Origin: Nannochloris sp. 'desiccata'
Lineage: Eukaryota > Chlorophyta > Trebouxiophyceae > Chlorellales > Chlorellaceae
DNA length: 64,000 nt
Direction of reading: 5' to 3'
NCBI GenBank assembly: GCA_019044685.2
Contig: JAGTXX020000003.1
Location: 186,001-250,000 of the forward strand
The position numbers and the translations under genes were made by a program. Of the stretch, positions 25,688 to 37,061 are shown piece by piece (position 1 is the first letter of the stretch; each line of letters begins with the position of its first letter). The notes beneath the pieces are model-generated. The model saw only the letters and a list, made by a program, of their open reading frames with translations, had not been told where the DNA came from and did not search any database.

Positions 25688-26016
25688 TGCTTCTAATCCC
25701 TCAAGATTGACTTGGTCAAAGATGCAGTAGAGCAGTCGAGGTGATGCGTTATACTCCGCTTAGGCGATCCTAGAGATATAATAGATACTAAATATTTAAT
25801 ATGGATTGAGATTCTTTTATTTTATGGCTCCTCATCGCCCGTTATTTGTCTCTTTTCAAACACCCCTTCTTCTTCAACGACAGCTAGTAGCTTGAAGCAA
25901 GGCTTGCTCGAGCTGTGAAGAAGCTCTTAGCCTCAACACGGCACGCTAGATTAAGAGCCTACTTTGGATTAATATCAGTGTCTAGTACACATTTGAAATA
26001 CTTTTTCATCACAAAC
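25688..26016. promoter_or_regulatory. Divergent intergenic region
   Basis: About 330 bases between the starts of the 122-aa protein (-) and the phospholipase (+). A TATA-like AT stretch lies around 25780-25800. Nothing else is seen. Confidence 0.4.
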
Positions 26017-26637
26017 ATGCATATCCAAGGCGTCTTTTTGGCTATTGTTTGCCTATTGGCAGGCAGCGCCCGTGCCCAAGACACAGTTGATACTTTGCTC
26101 TCTCCTCCCCAGCCTCCACCACAACCTGTTCTACCCCCCCCAGGCCCTCCTGCTCCTGGAGCTGCACCTGCAGAGCCTTGCCCATACGACCCTCAATTCA
26201 CTGCAGCAGACTGTCCCAACCAAAGCTGTTGGGCCGCCCCCCCAAATGGCTGTGGATCCAGCTCTCTGACGGTTATCAGCGAAGAGATTGTGCCCGACCA
26301 ATGGCCAGCTGGGGTGGACTTTAACGAAGCATGTGACGTCCATGACATGTGTTATTACACACCAGGGACACAAAAAAACGAATGCGATAATGAGTTCCAT
26401 GAAGCTTTGCTGGCAGAATGTAGAGAATCTCTGCAGTGCACGGATCTGCCAGTTGTTGGAGAACAGTGTTTTGAAAATCCTTCAGAGAACCCATTATTTG
26501 GGCCTTGCCAAGGATTAGCGGATTTGTACTTCAATGCGGTGCAACAGGTTGCTGAAGATGCATTTACTAGAGGTCAAGAGGAAGCAATTCAGCACGCTGA
26601 TCAATGCCGCCAAGCGGCCGCACAGCGGGCAGGGTAG
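26017..26637 (+). CDS. Secreted phospholipase A2-like protein
   Basis: The ATG at 26017 opens a 206-aa frame; the upstream extension lacks an ATG. It begins with a good signal peptide (hydrophobic core VFLAIVCLLAG, cut after ARA), then a Pro-rich linker of ~35 residues and a Cys-rich domain. The diagnostic motif is ACDVHDMCYYTPG, with the catalytic His-Asp pair of secreted PLA2 enzymes. It is preceded by an NGCGSSS loop and followed by a KNECDNEF helix bearing the partner Cys and Asp. Such enzymes release the sn-2 fatty acid from phospholipids with Ca2+. I count 13 cysteines after the signal, so one may be unpaired. TGTAA follows the stop by 66 bases. Confidence 0.82.
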   Translation: MHIQGVFLAIVCLLAGSARAQDTVDTLLSPPQPPPQPVLPPPGPPAPGAAPAEPCPYDPQFTAADCPNQSCWAAPPNGCGSSSLTVISEEIVPDQWPAGVDFNEACDVHDMCYYTPGTQKNECDNEFHEALLAECRESLQCTDLPVVGEQCFENPSENPLFGPCQGLADLYFNAVQQVAEDAFTRGQEEAIQHADQCRQAAAQRAG

Positions 26638-26791
26638 ACGGAATTATAATTGATGAGTTCAATTAGTTAGTTTGATTGTTTGTATTTCTTTACATCATTT
26701 TGTGTAAATTAGAGTTGATGATACAAGGCGTTTGCTTGGAGAACACTATTAGTATATAATTCGGATTGATCAAAGTCAAAAACCTGGAAAG

Positions 26792-28432
26792 ATGGGGTTG
26801 CGTGTGTTAACCCGGAATACGCGACATGCTGCAAATATATATGAAACTTTGATGGCAGTCAAAGGGCGTGCCCCATTTAAAGATGCCTACAAGAGTCTTA
26901 TCGGAACAGTTGTCCCTGCCTCTGCCCCTACAATGGGCAGTGCTTGCGATCATAGCTCCAGCTGGCACATGACGTGCTGGGGAGCAGCAGCTGCTGCATT
27001 CTTAGGAGCTACAGCTACAGTTGCATTGGCCGAAACAGCAGAATCTGCTGCGCCACCCACTGCTGATAAGGTAGGCCTTTCATTTTCATTCCACCTCTCC
27101 TCCCTCCCGCCCTGCCTTGGAAGCTTTCCTATATTAAACCCTTCTTCTCCTTTTCTTTCCCTAATTACTATCTATTCCTCCCACTTTTCAGGGTTTTCAT
27201 CTATTGTCTCTTGAACAACGTCGCCGCCATTTTTTCAAATACGAAAAACGAATCCGTGAACTTTCCTCCCCTGAAAAAGTTTTCGAGTATTTCGCCACAC
27301 ATGGTGATCTCACTCAAGGATTCACAATGACCCCCTCTGACATAATGCGATCTGTTGTTCCAGTCTACCCCCCAAGGGATAGTGATATCATCCGTGCAGG
27401 GTTTTTACCAGGGGAACCGAGTCCCGGTGTGCCTCAACACGCATCTAGATTTTTCGAGACATTTGATGTTGATAGTTCAGGAGGGATTAGTTTTGACGAG
27501 TGGTTGTTGTTTGATGTGTTGTTATCTATCCCAGAAGATGAAGTAGATGGTGAGTTAGAGAGCGTTGGTTTTTTCGAAGTGGTTCAGAATAGATAGAATA
27601 AGGAATTTCAGGCAAATCCTACGTTCTACTGTTTTCTAAATACATTCATTTTCTCTCTTTCTTCTTTACAGTTGCCTTTGCGTTGATGGATCATAATGGC
27701 AACGGATCTGTTGATAGGCAAGAATTCAGCAAAGTTCTTACAGCGATCCAAGCACGTGCTTCCCACCCTTCTTCCATTCAACACAAAATTAATGCAGACT
27801 TGATGTCAGCAGACGGCGGGTTGGTCAAACAATTTTTTGGCACCGATGGGAAGAAAGAGTTGACGCCAGGGAGTTTTAAGAAATTTTTAGCTGAAATGCG
27901 TGAAGCTTTGACCCGATTAGAGTTCCAATACTATGACTACAACGATAAAGGATATATTACTGCAAGAGACTTGGCTCTGAGCATTGTTGGTCATGCACGA
28001 ATCAAGCATGTGGATGGCTATTTAGATAAAATCGACGATATGCCAAAAGACCTTTCCCAGAAACGTATTACCTATGAAGAATTTAGAATGTTGCGTCTAG
28101 TTTGGCGTAGACTTCGCCAACTTTCTGTTGCTTTAGAATTCATGAAATCTTCTTCAGGTATGGATTTTACCCCGGACGAGTTTATAGATATCGTATTGAG
28201 AGTGATGAAGTTCAAATTACCTCAAACTATGGTTGATGTGCTATATCATCTGTTTGGTAATCAAAATGGGGGATTAAACACTGCATTTATGATGTCAGTG
28301 ATGGATAGATCGTTTGAGACGGGACCTGTCATCGGCGGTGACCAAAGTGGGAAGAAATCAGGTTCAGGTGGTGGGAGTAAGAGCTTTTTTGATTGTGTTA
28401 GTGAATGTACAGCAAAGCGTAGTAATGGGTAA
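26792..28432 (+). CDS. MICU1: Mitochondrial calcium uptake protein (MICU family)
   Basis: Exons 26792..27070, 27192..27549 and 27672..28432 (phases 0 and 1) give 465 aa. The N-terminus is basic and Ser/Thr-rich, like a mitochondrial presequence, with a hydrophobic Ala-rich segment (AAAAAFLGATATVALAE) near residue 70. The core starts RRRHFFKYEKRIRELSSPEKVFEYFAT, typical of MICU. It has EF-hand loops DVDSSGGISFDEW and DHNGNGSVDRQEF, a degenerate pair in the middle, and a FFGTDGKKELTPGSFKKFL segment. MICU proteins sit in the intermembrane space and gate the calcium uniporter MCU. No MCU gene is in the window. Exact subtype (1, 2 or 3) is not resolved. Confidence 0.88.
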
Positions 28433-28746
28433 TGGATAAGATGCATATGTAAATCAGGATTGATGAAACAGCCATAGAGTTGGGTTGGGGGAGTTGAGAG
28501 TTGCAGTTCTGAATTGAGGTTAGGTAGAGGTTCTTTTTTTTTTAATCCTAGCTGAAATTCAGCGAAGTCGCTTGATTTCATTTATTCTTATTACTTTTTT
28601 ATTATTGATACACGGATTTTGCAGTTTAATCAATCTTAAGCAGAAGGTGTTCCAATTCTGCGATTCTTTCAACCACTAATTGCGTAGTAAATTAAGCTCT
28701 AAAAGATGAAGTGATCCTCTAAATAAATCTAAATAATTATTTGAAA
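28433..28746. promoter_or_regulatory. Tandem intergenic region
   Basis: About 310 bases between two plus-strand genes. It contains a TGTAA element at 28448-28452, 16 bases after the MICU stop, probably its polyadenylation signal, followed by AT-rich sequence. Confidence 0.45.
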
Positions 28747-30963
28747 ATGCAGCAATCAGGCGTACGATCTTCCATGGCTGACCTAAAGGTCCAATTAGAC
28801 AATCTACATGAGCTTTATAATTCCACAAATGAAGAGGTGCGTCACGAGTTACTGCACGCTGATCACGCGTATGTGACACTTCACCAACCATCAAGATTAA
28901 GATGCGATGCTTCAAGCTCTGTAGTATTTTGACCCACTCTAACTACCATCTTGCCAACTGCAATTCCTTCTCAAGAATATTCATTATTTCAAACGCAGGT
29001 TTTCTCTCGCTTGGGATTCCTCTCCCCCTCTTCCAAACAACGTCTTCCAAATCCATCGTATGGAGCCTATCAAAGCTCTCCATTAGTAACAGCGGCAGCA
29101 CTTATGGAAAACAAAAAAGAAGAAGACTCTGCTCCCCGTCAATTCACCCGCCCTCGACCAACAGGTAATCTCTTCTTCTATCGACCTCAAAATGAAGCTG
29201 GCACCCCTCTCGAACAAGCCCAGCTTGCATCTGGGCCGCTTTATACCCCTAATTCTCCAAGCATGGTGTGCAGTGGAGGTTCTGGAATACAAGAAGAGGA
29301 GGAGGGTTGGAGCTGCCACAATAATAAGGAAGAAAGGATGACGCACAGGAAAACACCACTCTGGGAGCCACAGCAGCAGCAGCAGAAATCTAAAGAGACT
29401 TTCAACAATGCGTTTCCATACCCCAATTTCCCACCTCAGAACACTAGTAATAGACCAGCGATTAAGAAAGATACAGCAGCATTAGATTTGATTCTTCAAA
29501 AGGCTGCAGTTTTCCTCTCTCTATCCCCGACACCACAAGATCAAGGAAAGATTGAAGTAGAAGACTCTGTTGTTGTTGCTGAAGGACAAAAGCAAATGAC
29601 GCCAGGAGGGATGCCTATAGTTCCGCGGTGCTTGGCCTTTGATGAAGAAGAAGAAAGCATTTTAAATAGCTTAGAACAAGAAGAAGGACGGAAGCAAGGA
29701 CACGACGAGCTCTGCAGCGGTACCGCTTTGCTCATACCAGCACCACCACCACCAGTGGTTGAATCTATTGAACCTGTTGTCCCCCGCGCTGCCGGTCCTG
29801 CGTTACACAGATTAAAACAAAAGACTCTGGAACGACAATCCTCCCAAGTTGCTGCACTTTCGAAACTAAAACAACTCACGGTGCAGAAACAGCAACACAG
29901 AATCGCAATGATGCGACCACAGTCTGCTTTGAATTATTATAGTGGTAGTATTTATACTACGAGCACTGGGTGTATGAGTGATACATATGCCTACAACGAG
30001 TGTTCAAAAACGAATTCAGTTTCTATTGAAGAAATGGATCTCTGTTTGAAAACAGCTATCCAACTGCCACCTCCCCCGGCCCCTGACGCTGCACATCCTA
30101 AGCGAGGCGGAACTCTTCACCATCCTCATGCTATTGCTACTGCTTCCCCGTCAAGTGCAACAAATGCCATTGACAACAGACCTAGAACAGCAGCACCAGC
30201 TACAAAGAATTCTTTATCAACGAGTAAAAAACCATACCTTAAACGAAGATCAATTGCCATTCCGATGCAGCACCAAGGAGTCCCCGATTGGTCAGCTGTG
30301 AAACCACGAACGCAGAGTAAACTAGATCCAAACTTAATCTTAAGAACGAAAAATATCGATAGCAATGGGGGCGGGACTTCTCATGGTGCATCCTTAGCTG
30401 CTCGACAGGGGCACCAAGTAGCACCAAGGAGGTACATCGATGATCGTGGCGTTGGTATTGAAACAATGGAGCAATACACAGCTAAGTATAATCAACACAC
30501 GAATACGCATGGTGTTGCTAATAGACGTCCAGTAGCACCTTCATCGGTAACATCGAAATGCAGAAATCCTTGGGGAAGCAATCGACCATCAACAGCACCT
30601 CAAACATCCTCTGCAACTCCTTCTGCTGGTCCATTAGGCCAAGGCAAACCTCTCTCTGCTGCTGCGCAAAGAGCTGCAATACGGTCAACACCGTTTGACC
30701 CTACCTCTATAGGTGTAAACCCTGCTGGTACTCCTGCAGGAAGTACAGCCGCATTTGGTCCTTTAGGAGCTGCTGCAATTGCCTCTGGTGCTGGGTTTAA
30801 TCACCAAGGGCAACACTACCGCCACCGCGCCCACTCTGAGTTTGATCAATCCCATCGGTCTGTGTCTCATGATGAGATTGGCGACTATGAAGACCCTTTA
30901 CTGCCATTGGTGAGTCAGGTAGATCAGCTGTTGACTTCAGTAGGAAGAGCTATTCGTAGATAG
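28747..30963 (+). CDS. Low-complexity protein of unknown function
   Basis: Exon 1 (28747..28836) and exon 2 (28999..30963) join in phase 0 (donor gtgcgt, acceptor aacgcag) to give 684 aa. No known domain is recognised. A short helical segment at the start (MADLKVQLDNLHELYNST) could form a coiled coil. Next comes mostly disordered Ser/Thr/Pro/Gln sequence, then a basic helical stretch LKQKTLERQSSQVAALSKLK near residue 310. The C-terminus (DPLLPLVSQVDQLLTSVGRAIRR) looks like an amphipathic helix. The two ordered ends flanking a disordered middle suggest a scaffold or linker, perhaps cytoskeletal, but nothing shows this directly. Confidence 0.62.
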
Positions 30964-31195
30964 AATTTTAATTGAATGTATCATTTTCTTTCTACCTGCC
31001 TGTATTGCTCGCGTCTCCTAATTTACGTTGTATTCCTCTACTCTCATATAGAGTTCAATTCTCTAAATTGTCCGCCGTTTATATCTATCTATCTATACAT
31101 ACATGCCAAGAAGCTTACAAGTATCAAATCTACCTATCCATGAAACAGGGGGTTTCAGTTTAAAAACAAATAAAGAAAGTTCTTCAGTCGTTCTG

Positions 31196-31945
31196 TTAAA
31201 GTGCATAGTTGATAACAAAGCCTCCTTTGAGATCTGTCGTCACTCCCCAACAATTCTCCTCCACTCTTACAAACGGTACTGCCTTTCCTGCTCCATTGGG
31301 CGTCAAAGGAATCCTACACCCAGCAGATAATCTCACATCTTGATCATCTGAAAATTTAAATAAAGCGGTACTAATTTTGGCAACAGCTTCGCCACCCCAA
31401 GCTTCTGTCTTAATATTATAGTTGTAATTTGCACGTAAAGATGCTTCTGTATAGCTATTAAGGACTTGGCGGCCCCGAACCATTTCAGATTGTTTGTTAA
31501 GACGGACCTTTTGCTTTGCATTAAGGGTGAGAAAGACGTCTTCGGAGGATGAAGATGATTTTGCACCGATACCGAGACGGAGCCGCTGATCTGGACGGTA
31601 GATGTCGTCATCGGAGAATCGAGGTTCCGTACCGAGGCGGAAGAACTGCAGGAAATGATGGAGAAGGGTCGGAATGAATAATAAATAGAAGGCGGCAGCG
31701 GGAGGGGAGGGGGAAATGTTGTTTGAAGTTGTTCAACAGTCATGATGATTAGATTATTTCTGGGAGATGAGGGCCCTTTAACTATAGCTTACCTTCAAAA
31801 TGCTTCCTTCAACTTGAGCTCTGCTGGTGACAGTGTTGACCAAGCCATGCAGTTTCAAAGCGACATCACTTTTATGTTCAAATCTTTTCTTGAAAAAGAG
31901 GTTGAGCTGCTTGGTTTTGTTATCGAGCAATAACGAGGTCTCCAT
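31196..31945 (-). CDS. OEP21: Chloroplast outer envelope pore protein OEP21
   Basis: Exon 1 (31945..31793) and exon 2 (31645..31196) join in phase 0 (gtaagc/ctgcag) into 200 aa. The start METSLLLDNKTKQLNLFFKK and the end (FKFSDDQDVRLSAG ... VRVEENCWGVTTDLKGGF) match OEP21 of land plants along the whole length, including the DQDVRLxxG strand and the REN/EEN-x-W turn. OEP21 is a beta-barrel, anion-selective and rectifying channel of the plastid outer envelope. It passes triose phosphates, 3-phosphoglycerate and phosphate, and is gated by ATP. The Ser-rich SSSSSED loop makes it longer than the ~170-aa plant form. There is no transit peptide, as expected for outer-envelope proteins. Confidence 0.9.
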
Positions 31946-32230
31946 AGTTATTTATTTGGTTATTGTTTGGTGGTTTTCTACTCCTTTTATGAACTTTAAA
32001 GTTTGAAATCAAAATTGATGATAATTAAATGGCAGCTTTGAACAAATATATAGTGATGCTAGGCCAGTACCCAGATTAATTGTATTCAAAAGAAACTTCA
32101 CAAATGTATTTTGAACACGATTCTGCTCTGCAAGGTCTCATTTACCTTGTCGGAGTGCAAAGCTTGCCCTGCCTCCGGTTCCGCCAAGGCTCAAGTAGTA
32201 AATTCTATATCCTTACATGTTAACTATCTA
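31946..32230. other. Tandem intergenic region (minus-strand genes)
   Basis: About 285 bases hold the OEP21 promoter and the 3' UTR of the upstream secreted-protein gene. Nothing distinctive is seen. Confidence 0.4.
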
Positions 32231-32773
32231 TCATTTCAACCCTGTAGCTGCATTAAATAATGGTCGATCGCCGTCAATAGGGGGCAGATACCCACTATGT
32301 CCCATCCCATTCTGGTTCCACAAAACAGTGCCGCCCAGCTGATCTCGGCAAATCTCCTCGCTACATGTGCACCAACTCCACGACGTAGAGTTGCTTGCAG
32401 CCTTGATAACACGCTCTAAAGGGTTAAAGTTTCCGTGGGGTGAGTGGGAATTGTCTGGCATTTGAATATCCACGCAGCATACAAAGTGATGAGAACCTGC
32501 AAAATAATAAACGGTAGGGCAGGGGGAAAAAAGGGTTGAGGTGGAGTTGTGAGTGATAGAAATTTGCGTTAGAGGGTTATTTTTGGATAAGGATACTATA
32601 GCTTAGATGTATCTTTATAGGATTAAGAAGCACTTACCATCAGCAGGGAAGCAATGCTGTGTTAAAGGAGAGGTTAAATCCAAAGTCCCGCATGGAGCGG
32701 GAGGAGAGGGTTGCCCTGAGACTAAAATGCTTAGCAATCCCAGCACAGCGACCGCAATGCGCTTAGAATACAT
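32231..32773 (-). CDS. Small secreted cysteine-rich protein, function unknown
   Basis: Exons 32773..32638 and 32496..32231 join in phase 1 (gtaagt/ttgcag) to give 133 aa. A signal peptide is clear (core IAVAVLGLLSILVSG), then a short Pro-rich linker. The mature part has Cys in CGTLDL, HCFPADG, FVCCVDIQ, WCTCSEEIC. It also has a tight HH-x-VCC motif and an NPLERVIKAAS helix, then QLGGTVLWNQNGMG. The spacing HH-x2-CCVD ... WCTCS-x2-IC is distinctive and looks like a compact extracellular domain, but I cannot name the family. The His pair next to Cys-Cys could bind metal, which is speculation. Confidence 0.75.
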
Positions 32774-33196
32774 TGTTATTCCAGTTTTAGAGTATGTTTC
32801 TACTGGTATTTTTGTATGTTTTCGATTTCAACAAAGATTAAAGTAGTTTGAATGAACAACAACACTACCACCAAGTTTCACTGTATGACGTTTCTGCAGA
32901 CTGATACGTGTTTGCAATGATTAAACTACCAAGTGATGATTATGGAGACCAGCCACAGATAGGCAGAGATTGCACGCAATGCGTCTGTTTAGAAAGGGTT
33001 GGGTTGGGTTGGGTGTGGTGGCAAAGTGCTATCACAAGATTTTGAGCGCCTCAAAACAGATCTTTAATCGTTCCGGAGAGCTAAAACCCGAGCATAAAAT
33101 TGTTTAACAAGCATAATATTGCGCATGACAGGTGTCGGAGTACCATATAAATCGCGTTCTCGACCGAATGTGAGATCACTTTAATTTGGAGAAAAA
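32774..33196. promoter_or_regulatory. Divergent intergenic region with a G-quadruplex-type motif
   Basis: These 423 bases separate the secreted Cys-rich gene (-) from the LRR gene (+). At 32996-33013 are four GGG runs separated by TT, a minimal G-quadruplex consensus on the plus strand, about 185 bases before the LRR start. Confidence 0.5.
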
Positions 33197-35145
33197 ATGG
33201 GAATCCTCTGTTCCAAACAAAGCAAACACGACCCTCTGGGCACTTTGTCCCCTCGCATTTCCCCATTCGGTAGATTTACACGCCGCATCTCCCAGCAAAG
33301 TGATCTGAGGAGAACCTTTGTCAGAGAGGGCACCTTGTTGGTTGCATCCTTGGATACCCTCTGCAAAACCCTACATCTCCAAAGCCCTGTTGCACTATGC
33401 CAGCTTCCTGCAGACCTTGCACAGCTTCTATTAGACCGCCTTGTTCAAACGGGCAAGCTCAATGATGCCTCAGTTTTGCGCCTTCAAGGCCAAGCGTTCT
33501 ATCAACTACGCTTGGACTCTTACCCAAATCCCATTCGTGATTTCTGGGTGAGATTCTTAATAACAGAAAGCATTGAAGTGTTGGATCTCAGTAGAACCCA
33601 GGTAAAATTAGTAATTCTGGTATTAGTTTGCACTTTTTACTTGATATTTCAAGATTGGCGGGGATGTTGTGGTTACTTTTAAATTTTAAATCCGCTAATT
33701 CTCATCCACTGTTTCCCCCTTTTTTCCAGATTGACAATTTTATGCTATCCTCTGTACCCTATCTCCCCAAACTCCACACGCTACGCCTCGAATGCTGCGA
33801 TGGCGTCACCGATGGGGGTCTTGTTGTCCTTCAACGTTTTCCGGCTCTAAAAGAACTCAGTCTCGCTGGCTGTGACTCTGTTGGCCCCTTGGGTTTAGGC
33901 TGTATCGCTCGAATCCCTTCCTTATGCCGTCTGAATCTCGATGCGTGCCATAAAGTGTGGGGTTTAGGCCCTCTCCGGCGCCTTACTCAACTCGAGGCGC
34001 TCGATCTCGGCTGGTGCAATGCAATAGGCGATGAAGATGCAGCTGCATTAGGCTGTTTAACTTCATTAAAACAGTTGTGTTTGAGTCGGACAGAGTTGAC
34101 TGATGTAGGTGTGAGTAAGCTTTCTAGCTTGATTGAGCTGACCTGTTTATCTCTGGCAGGGGTGTCGATGCAAGATAGCGCTGCAGCTGAGTTGTTGCCG
34201 TGCTTTCCTAAATTGAAGAGTTTAAATTTGAGTCGATGTGTTAACGTTGGTGACGCTACATTGCATGCTTTAGCACACCTGGGTGATTCCACCTCTTCCT
34301 CATTTACTTATGGAAAAAAATCAAGTTCTACCTCTTCTAGAGAATCATTGTCATTGTCTTTAGAAGAGCTGGATTTGAGCTACACTTCCATCTCAGACGA
34401 GGCGCTTTTCTCAATTTTGCCTCGATTACTCCGCCTAAAGAAATTATCTCTCGATTCATGTTCTCTACTCACAGATACAAGTCTAAAGCAACTATCAAGT
34501 CTACAAGACTTGGAATCTTTAGATTTGAGTGATACAGCAGCTACTAATATCTCCATGGTGGCTATTTCACGTTTGCCTCGAATTGTCAATCTGAACCTTT
34601 CTTTTACTCAGGTCAACGATTGGGGCCTTGAACGCGTCAGCAAAGCAAGTACTTTGAAACGTCTGAATTTAGATTCAAGACATGTTGGCGATCGAGGGAT
34701 AGGTTTTATCTCTCAATTGCCCAATCTTGAAGTTTTGGATTTATTTGGTGCTGGAGTAACTGACGCAGCCTGTGCATTTTTAGCTAAAGCCACCTCTTTA
34801 ACTTCGTTAGAGATCTGTTCTGGGGTTGTAACAGATACAGGCGTCTCTCACGTATCTTCATTACCTAAATTGCGTCATTTATCTCTAAGTCAAAATTGGA
34901 GAGTGAGTAATGCAGCGATCCCTGCACTTATGCGGCTTCGCGGTCTCACAGCATTAAACCTTTCTCAAACCAGAGTAACCAGCTCTGCTGTGGTGACGTT
35001 TGGATGTTTACCGGATCTGCAAGTTTTGGCACTGGCTGGGACGAAAGTCAAGCCTCCTGCTGTCGAAAAATTGCACAGCATGAACCCGGATTTGGAGGTG
35101 AGAGGGGTCGCCATGCCAAATAAGATAATTAATGGCAGTGCTTAG
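33197..35145 (+). CDS. Leucine-rich repeat protein with lipidation-type N-terminus
   Basis: Exon 1 (33197..33601) and exon 2 (33730..35145) join in phase 0 (gtaaaa/ttccag) into 606 aa. The start MGILCSKQS fits N-myristoylation of Gly2 plus palmitoylation of Cys5, so the protein is probably membrane-tethered. After ~100 residues a long run of ~23-25-residue LRRs fills the rest, with repeats such as LHTLRLECCDGVTDGGL, LEALDLGWCNAIGDEDA, LEVLDLFGAGVTDAAC and LTALNLSQTRVTSSAV. These are Cys-containing (F-box/AMN1-type) LRRs that form a horseshoe for protein binding. No F-box, kinase or NB-ARC domain is present. A role in membrane-linked protein recognition is inference. Confidence 0.85.
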
Positions 35146-35660
35146 ATTTAAAGATCTATTAGTTGGGGGTATAATAGTAGGGTAAGTTTTGTTTGCATTT
35201 GTATATTTTGGGCTTTATCTATTACGTAATTTGTGTACCATATTGTTTTTTATCAGTACAAGTTTTCTTTTCCTTACTAATATCGCCAACCATCGATACC
35301 CCACCATCACAAACGCGCGAACCCCCCCCCCCCCAGAAAGAAACAAAGAAAATACTTCCACGTAGCGCAACGTTGTTTATTATTCTCATTTATATGCATT
35401 TGCTGGTGTTCAAAATTTGCACCACGTAGCATTCTCTCTTTTCTCTTCATTCTCTCTTTTCTCCTAGCACCAAGATTTTCAGATTTGTTCTGTGTTCAGA
35501 TATCCCCCCGCTTCTGTGTTTGCTTTTTTTTCTTTTTTTTTTTCTTTTTTTCTTTTCTTTCTCTCTTTGTGTAATCAACTATGCATATAATGACTTAAAC
35601 TACTAGGTTTCACACTTCCAACACTAAGAAACAACTATGCAGTATTAGTATAGCACCAAA
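35146..35660. other. Convergent 3' intergenic region with homopolymer tracts
   Basis: About 515 bases between the LRR and DPH1 stop codons. There is a 13-base C run at 35322-35334 and a long T-rich tract at 35520-35570. No gene is seen. Confidence 0.5.
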
Positions 35661-37061
35661 TTAACCCCCAGCAACAGCAACAGCAGCAGCAGCTTTCCTC
35701 GCTCGTGCTTGTGCCATCACCGCTTTTGCCGCCGCTATCCCTGCCCCTCTTTCTTGTCCTCCTTTCTTTTTATGGTAACTACTATTGTACTCTCCACCTT
35801 CCTGGGAATAATAATCCATAGGGTAATCTAGAGAACCCTCTTCCCACCACCCAGGCACTTGACCTAACGCTATAAAGGCCTCGTAAGGGTTCAATGTCGG
35901 TAATTGAAATTCCTCCCCCCAATCTATACTTAATCTAGGGCATGCTATTTGAATCCAGGCTTGTACAGCCCCATTTCTCGCCATTTCTTTTAGTTTCATA
36001 GGTGAAATTTCAGATAAAAGCACCGTCACGTACTTTTTATTCTGTTTTTCTAAATTACAAACTATTTTTTCTAAAATGTGTGGGTTGCCTTGACGGCCCA
36101 AAGTGCCCAATACAACACCCCATGTCCCTGCATCTCGTGCTTTTTCTACTGCATTTTTCCGCGCGTCGCGCATGCCCTGTTGGTCATACTCTTCCACAGT
36201 CAAGATTCTCCCGTACGGATCATATCTAAAAGTTTTGACCCGGGGATTTGCAATCATTAACGCCTCGAGATGGAATCTTCCATCTGCTACAAAGACAATA
36301 GCGTCATATTCACCTGGTACGACTGGAGCAGTACATCCCAATACTTCTCCTGGTGATAACGGTTTTGATTGTGGTACGGTAATTTCTGGGTAGTCAGTTA
36401 ATAAGGTAGTACGAGCAAGTTGCATCGAGGCAGCAAATTGGATTGTGCCGGCAAGAATAAGACGAGATCCAGAAGGGAAATTTGTACGAACACATGAAAT
36501 GAAATGTTCTGTATCCATTTTGATATCAACAAAGACGTACATGCAGGGGATAGAGGTAACACTCACTGGAATGAGGCAGGAGTGGCCATAGTGCACGAGA
36601 AAATCAGCATCTAAGGCAGAAGCTGAGTAATCGTCAACACAGCATGCTCCAAATGCAACGTCACCCATAATGAATGTTTCCTCTACTCCAGCAAAGCTTT
36701 CTAGAATGTCCGAGATGACGCACGAATATAGGAGCAACCCTTCTGGGAACTGGAGAGCGACACGGCGAGCATTGGCTTGCCGTATTCGCCATACAGTTTT
36801 ATGGACTTCAAAGTTGTAGTTTGCTGGTAGAATTGCAATTGCATTGTTTAGCGCCTGGTTTTTGAGGATTTCAGGGGGCACTTGTTGGCCTATAATGCGT
36901 TTTGCTACACGTGGGGCGGCAGTGGCGGGGGCAGTGGCGGGAATAGAGACAATTTCATTCGAAGGAGCTGATGTACATATCTCTGATGCTTCTGTAGTAG
37001 GATTAGACGTCCCGAAGAAACGTTTTGGAGCGTCATCTGCGTTCTCAGCTTGAGAACTCAT
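35661..37061 (-). CDS. DPH1: Diphthamide synthesis radical enzyme subunit DPH1
   Basis: A single-exon frame of 466 aa. It contains the family's Cys positions: GDVAFGACCVDDYSA in domain 1, and IQIACPRLSIDWG in domain 3. It also has LLLYSCVISDILESFAG, LVHYGHSCLIP and VVLGTLGRQGN. DPH1 with DPH2 forms a non-classical radical-SAM enzyme. It moves a 3-amino-3-carboxypropyl group from SAM to a histidine of elongation factor 2, the first step of diphthamide. The N-terminal ~70 and C-terminal ~35 residues (Ala-rich) are poorly conserved. It is divergent with the sulfate permease gene. Confidence 0.93.
   Translation of the reverse strand: MSSQAENADDAPKRFFGTSNPTTEASEICTSAPSNEIVSIPATAPATAAPRVAKRIIGQQVPPEILKNQALNNAIAILPANYNFEVHKTVWRIRQANARRVALQFPEGLLLYSCVISDILESFAGVEETFIMGDVAFGACCVDDYSASALDADFLVHYGHSCLIPVSVTSIPCMYVFVDIKMDTEHFISCVRTNFPSGSRLILAGTIQFAASMQLARTTLLTDYPEITVPQSKPLSPGEVLGCTAPVVPGEYDAIVFVADGRFHLEALMIANPRVKTFRYDPYGRILTVEEYDQQGMRDARKNAVEKARDAGTWGVVLGTLGRQGNPHILEKIVCNLEKQNKKYVTVLLSEISPMKLKEMARNGAVQAWIQIACPRLSIDWGEEFQLPTLNPYEAFIALGQVPGWWEEGSLDYPMDYYSQEGGEYNSSYHKKKGGQERGAGIAAAKAVMAQARARKAAAAVAVAGG

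Noticed and set aside
32996..33013. Interstitial telomere repeat
   Set aside because: Only four GGGTT-like units in a promoter; kept as a G-quadruplex candidate instead.
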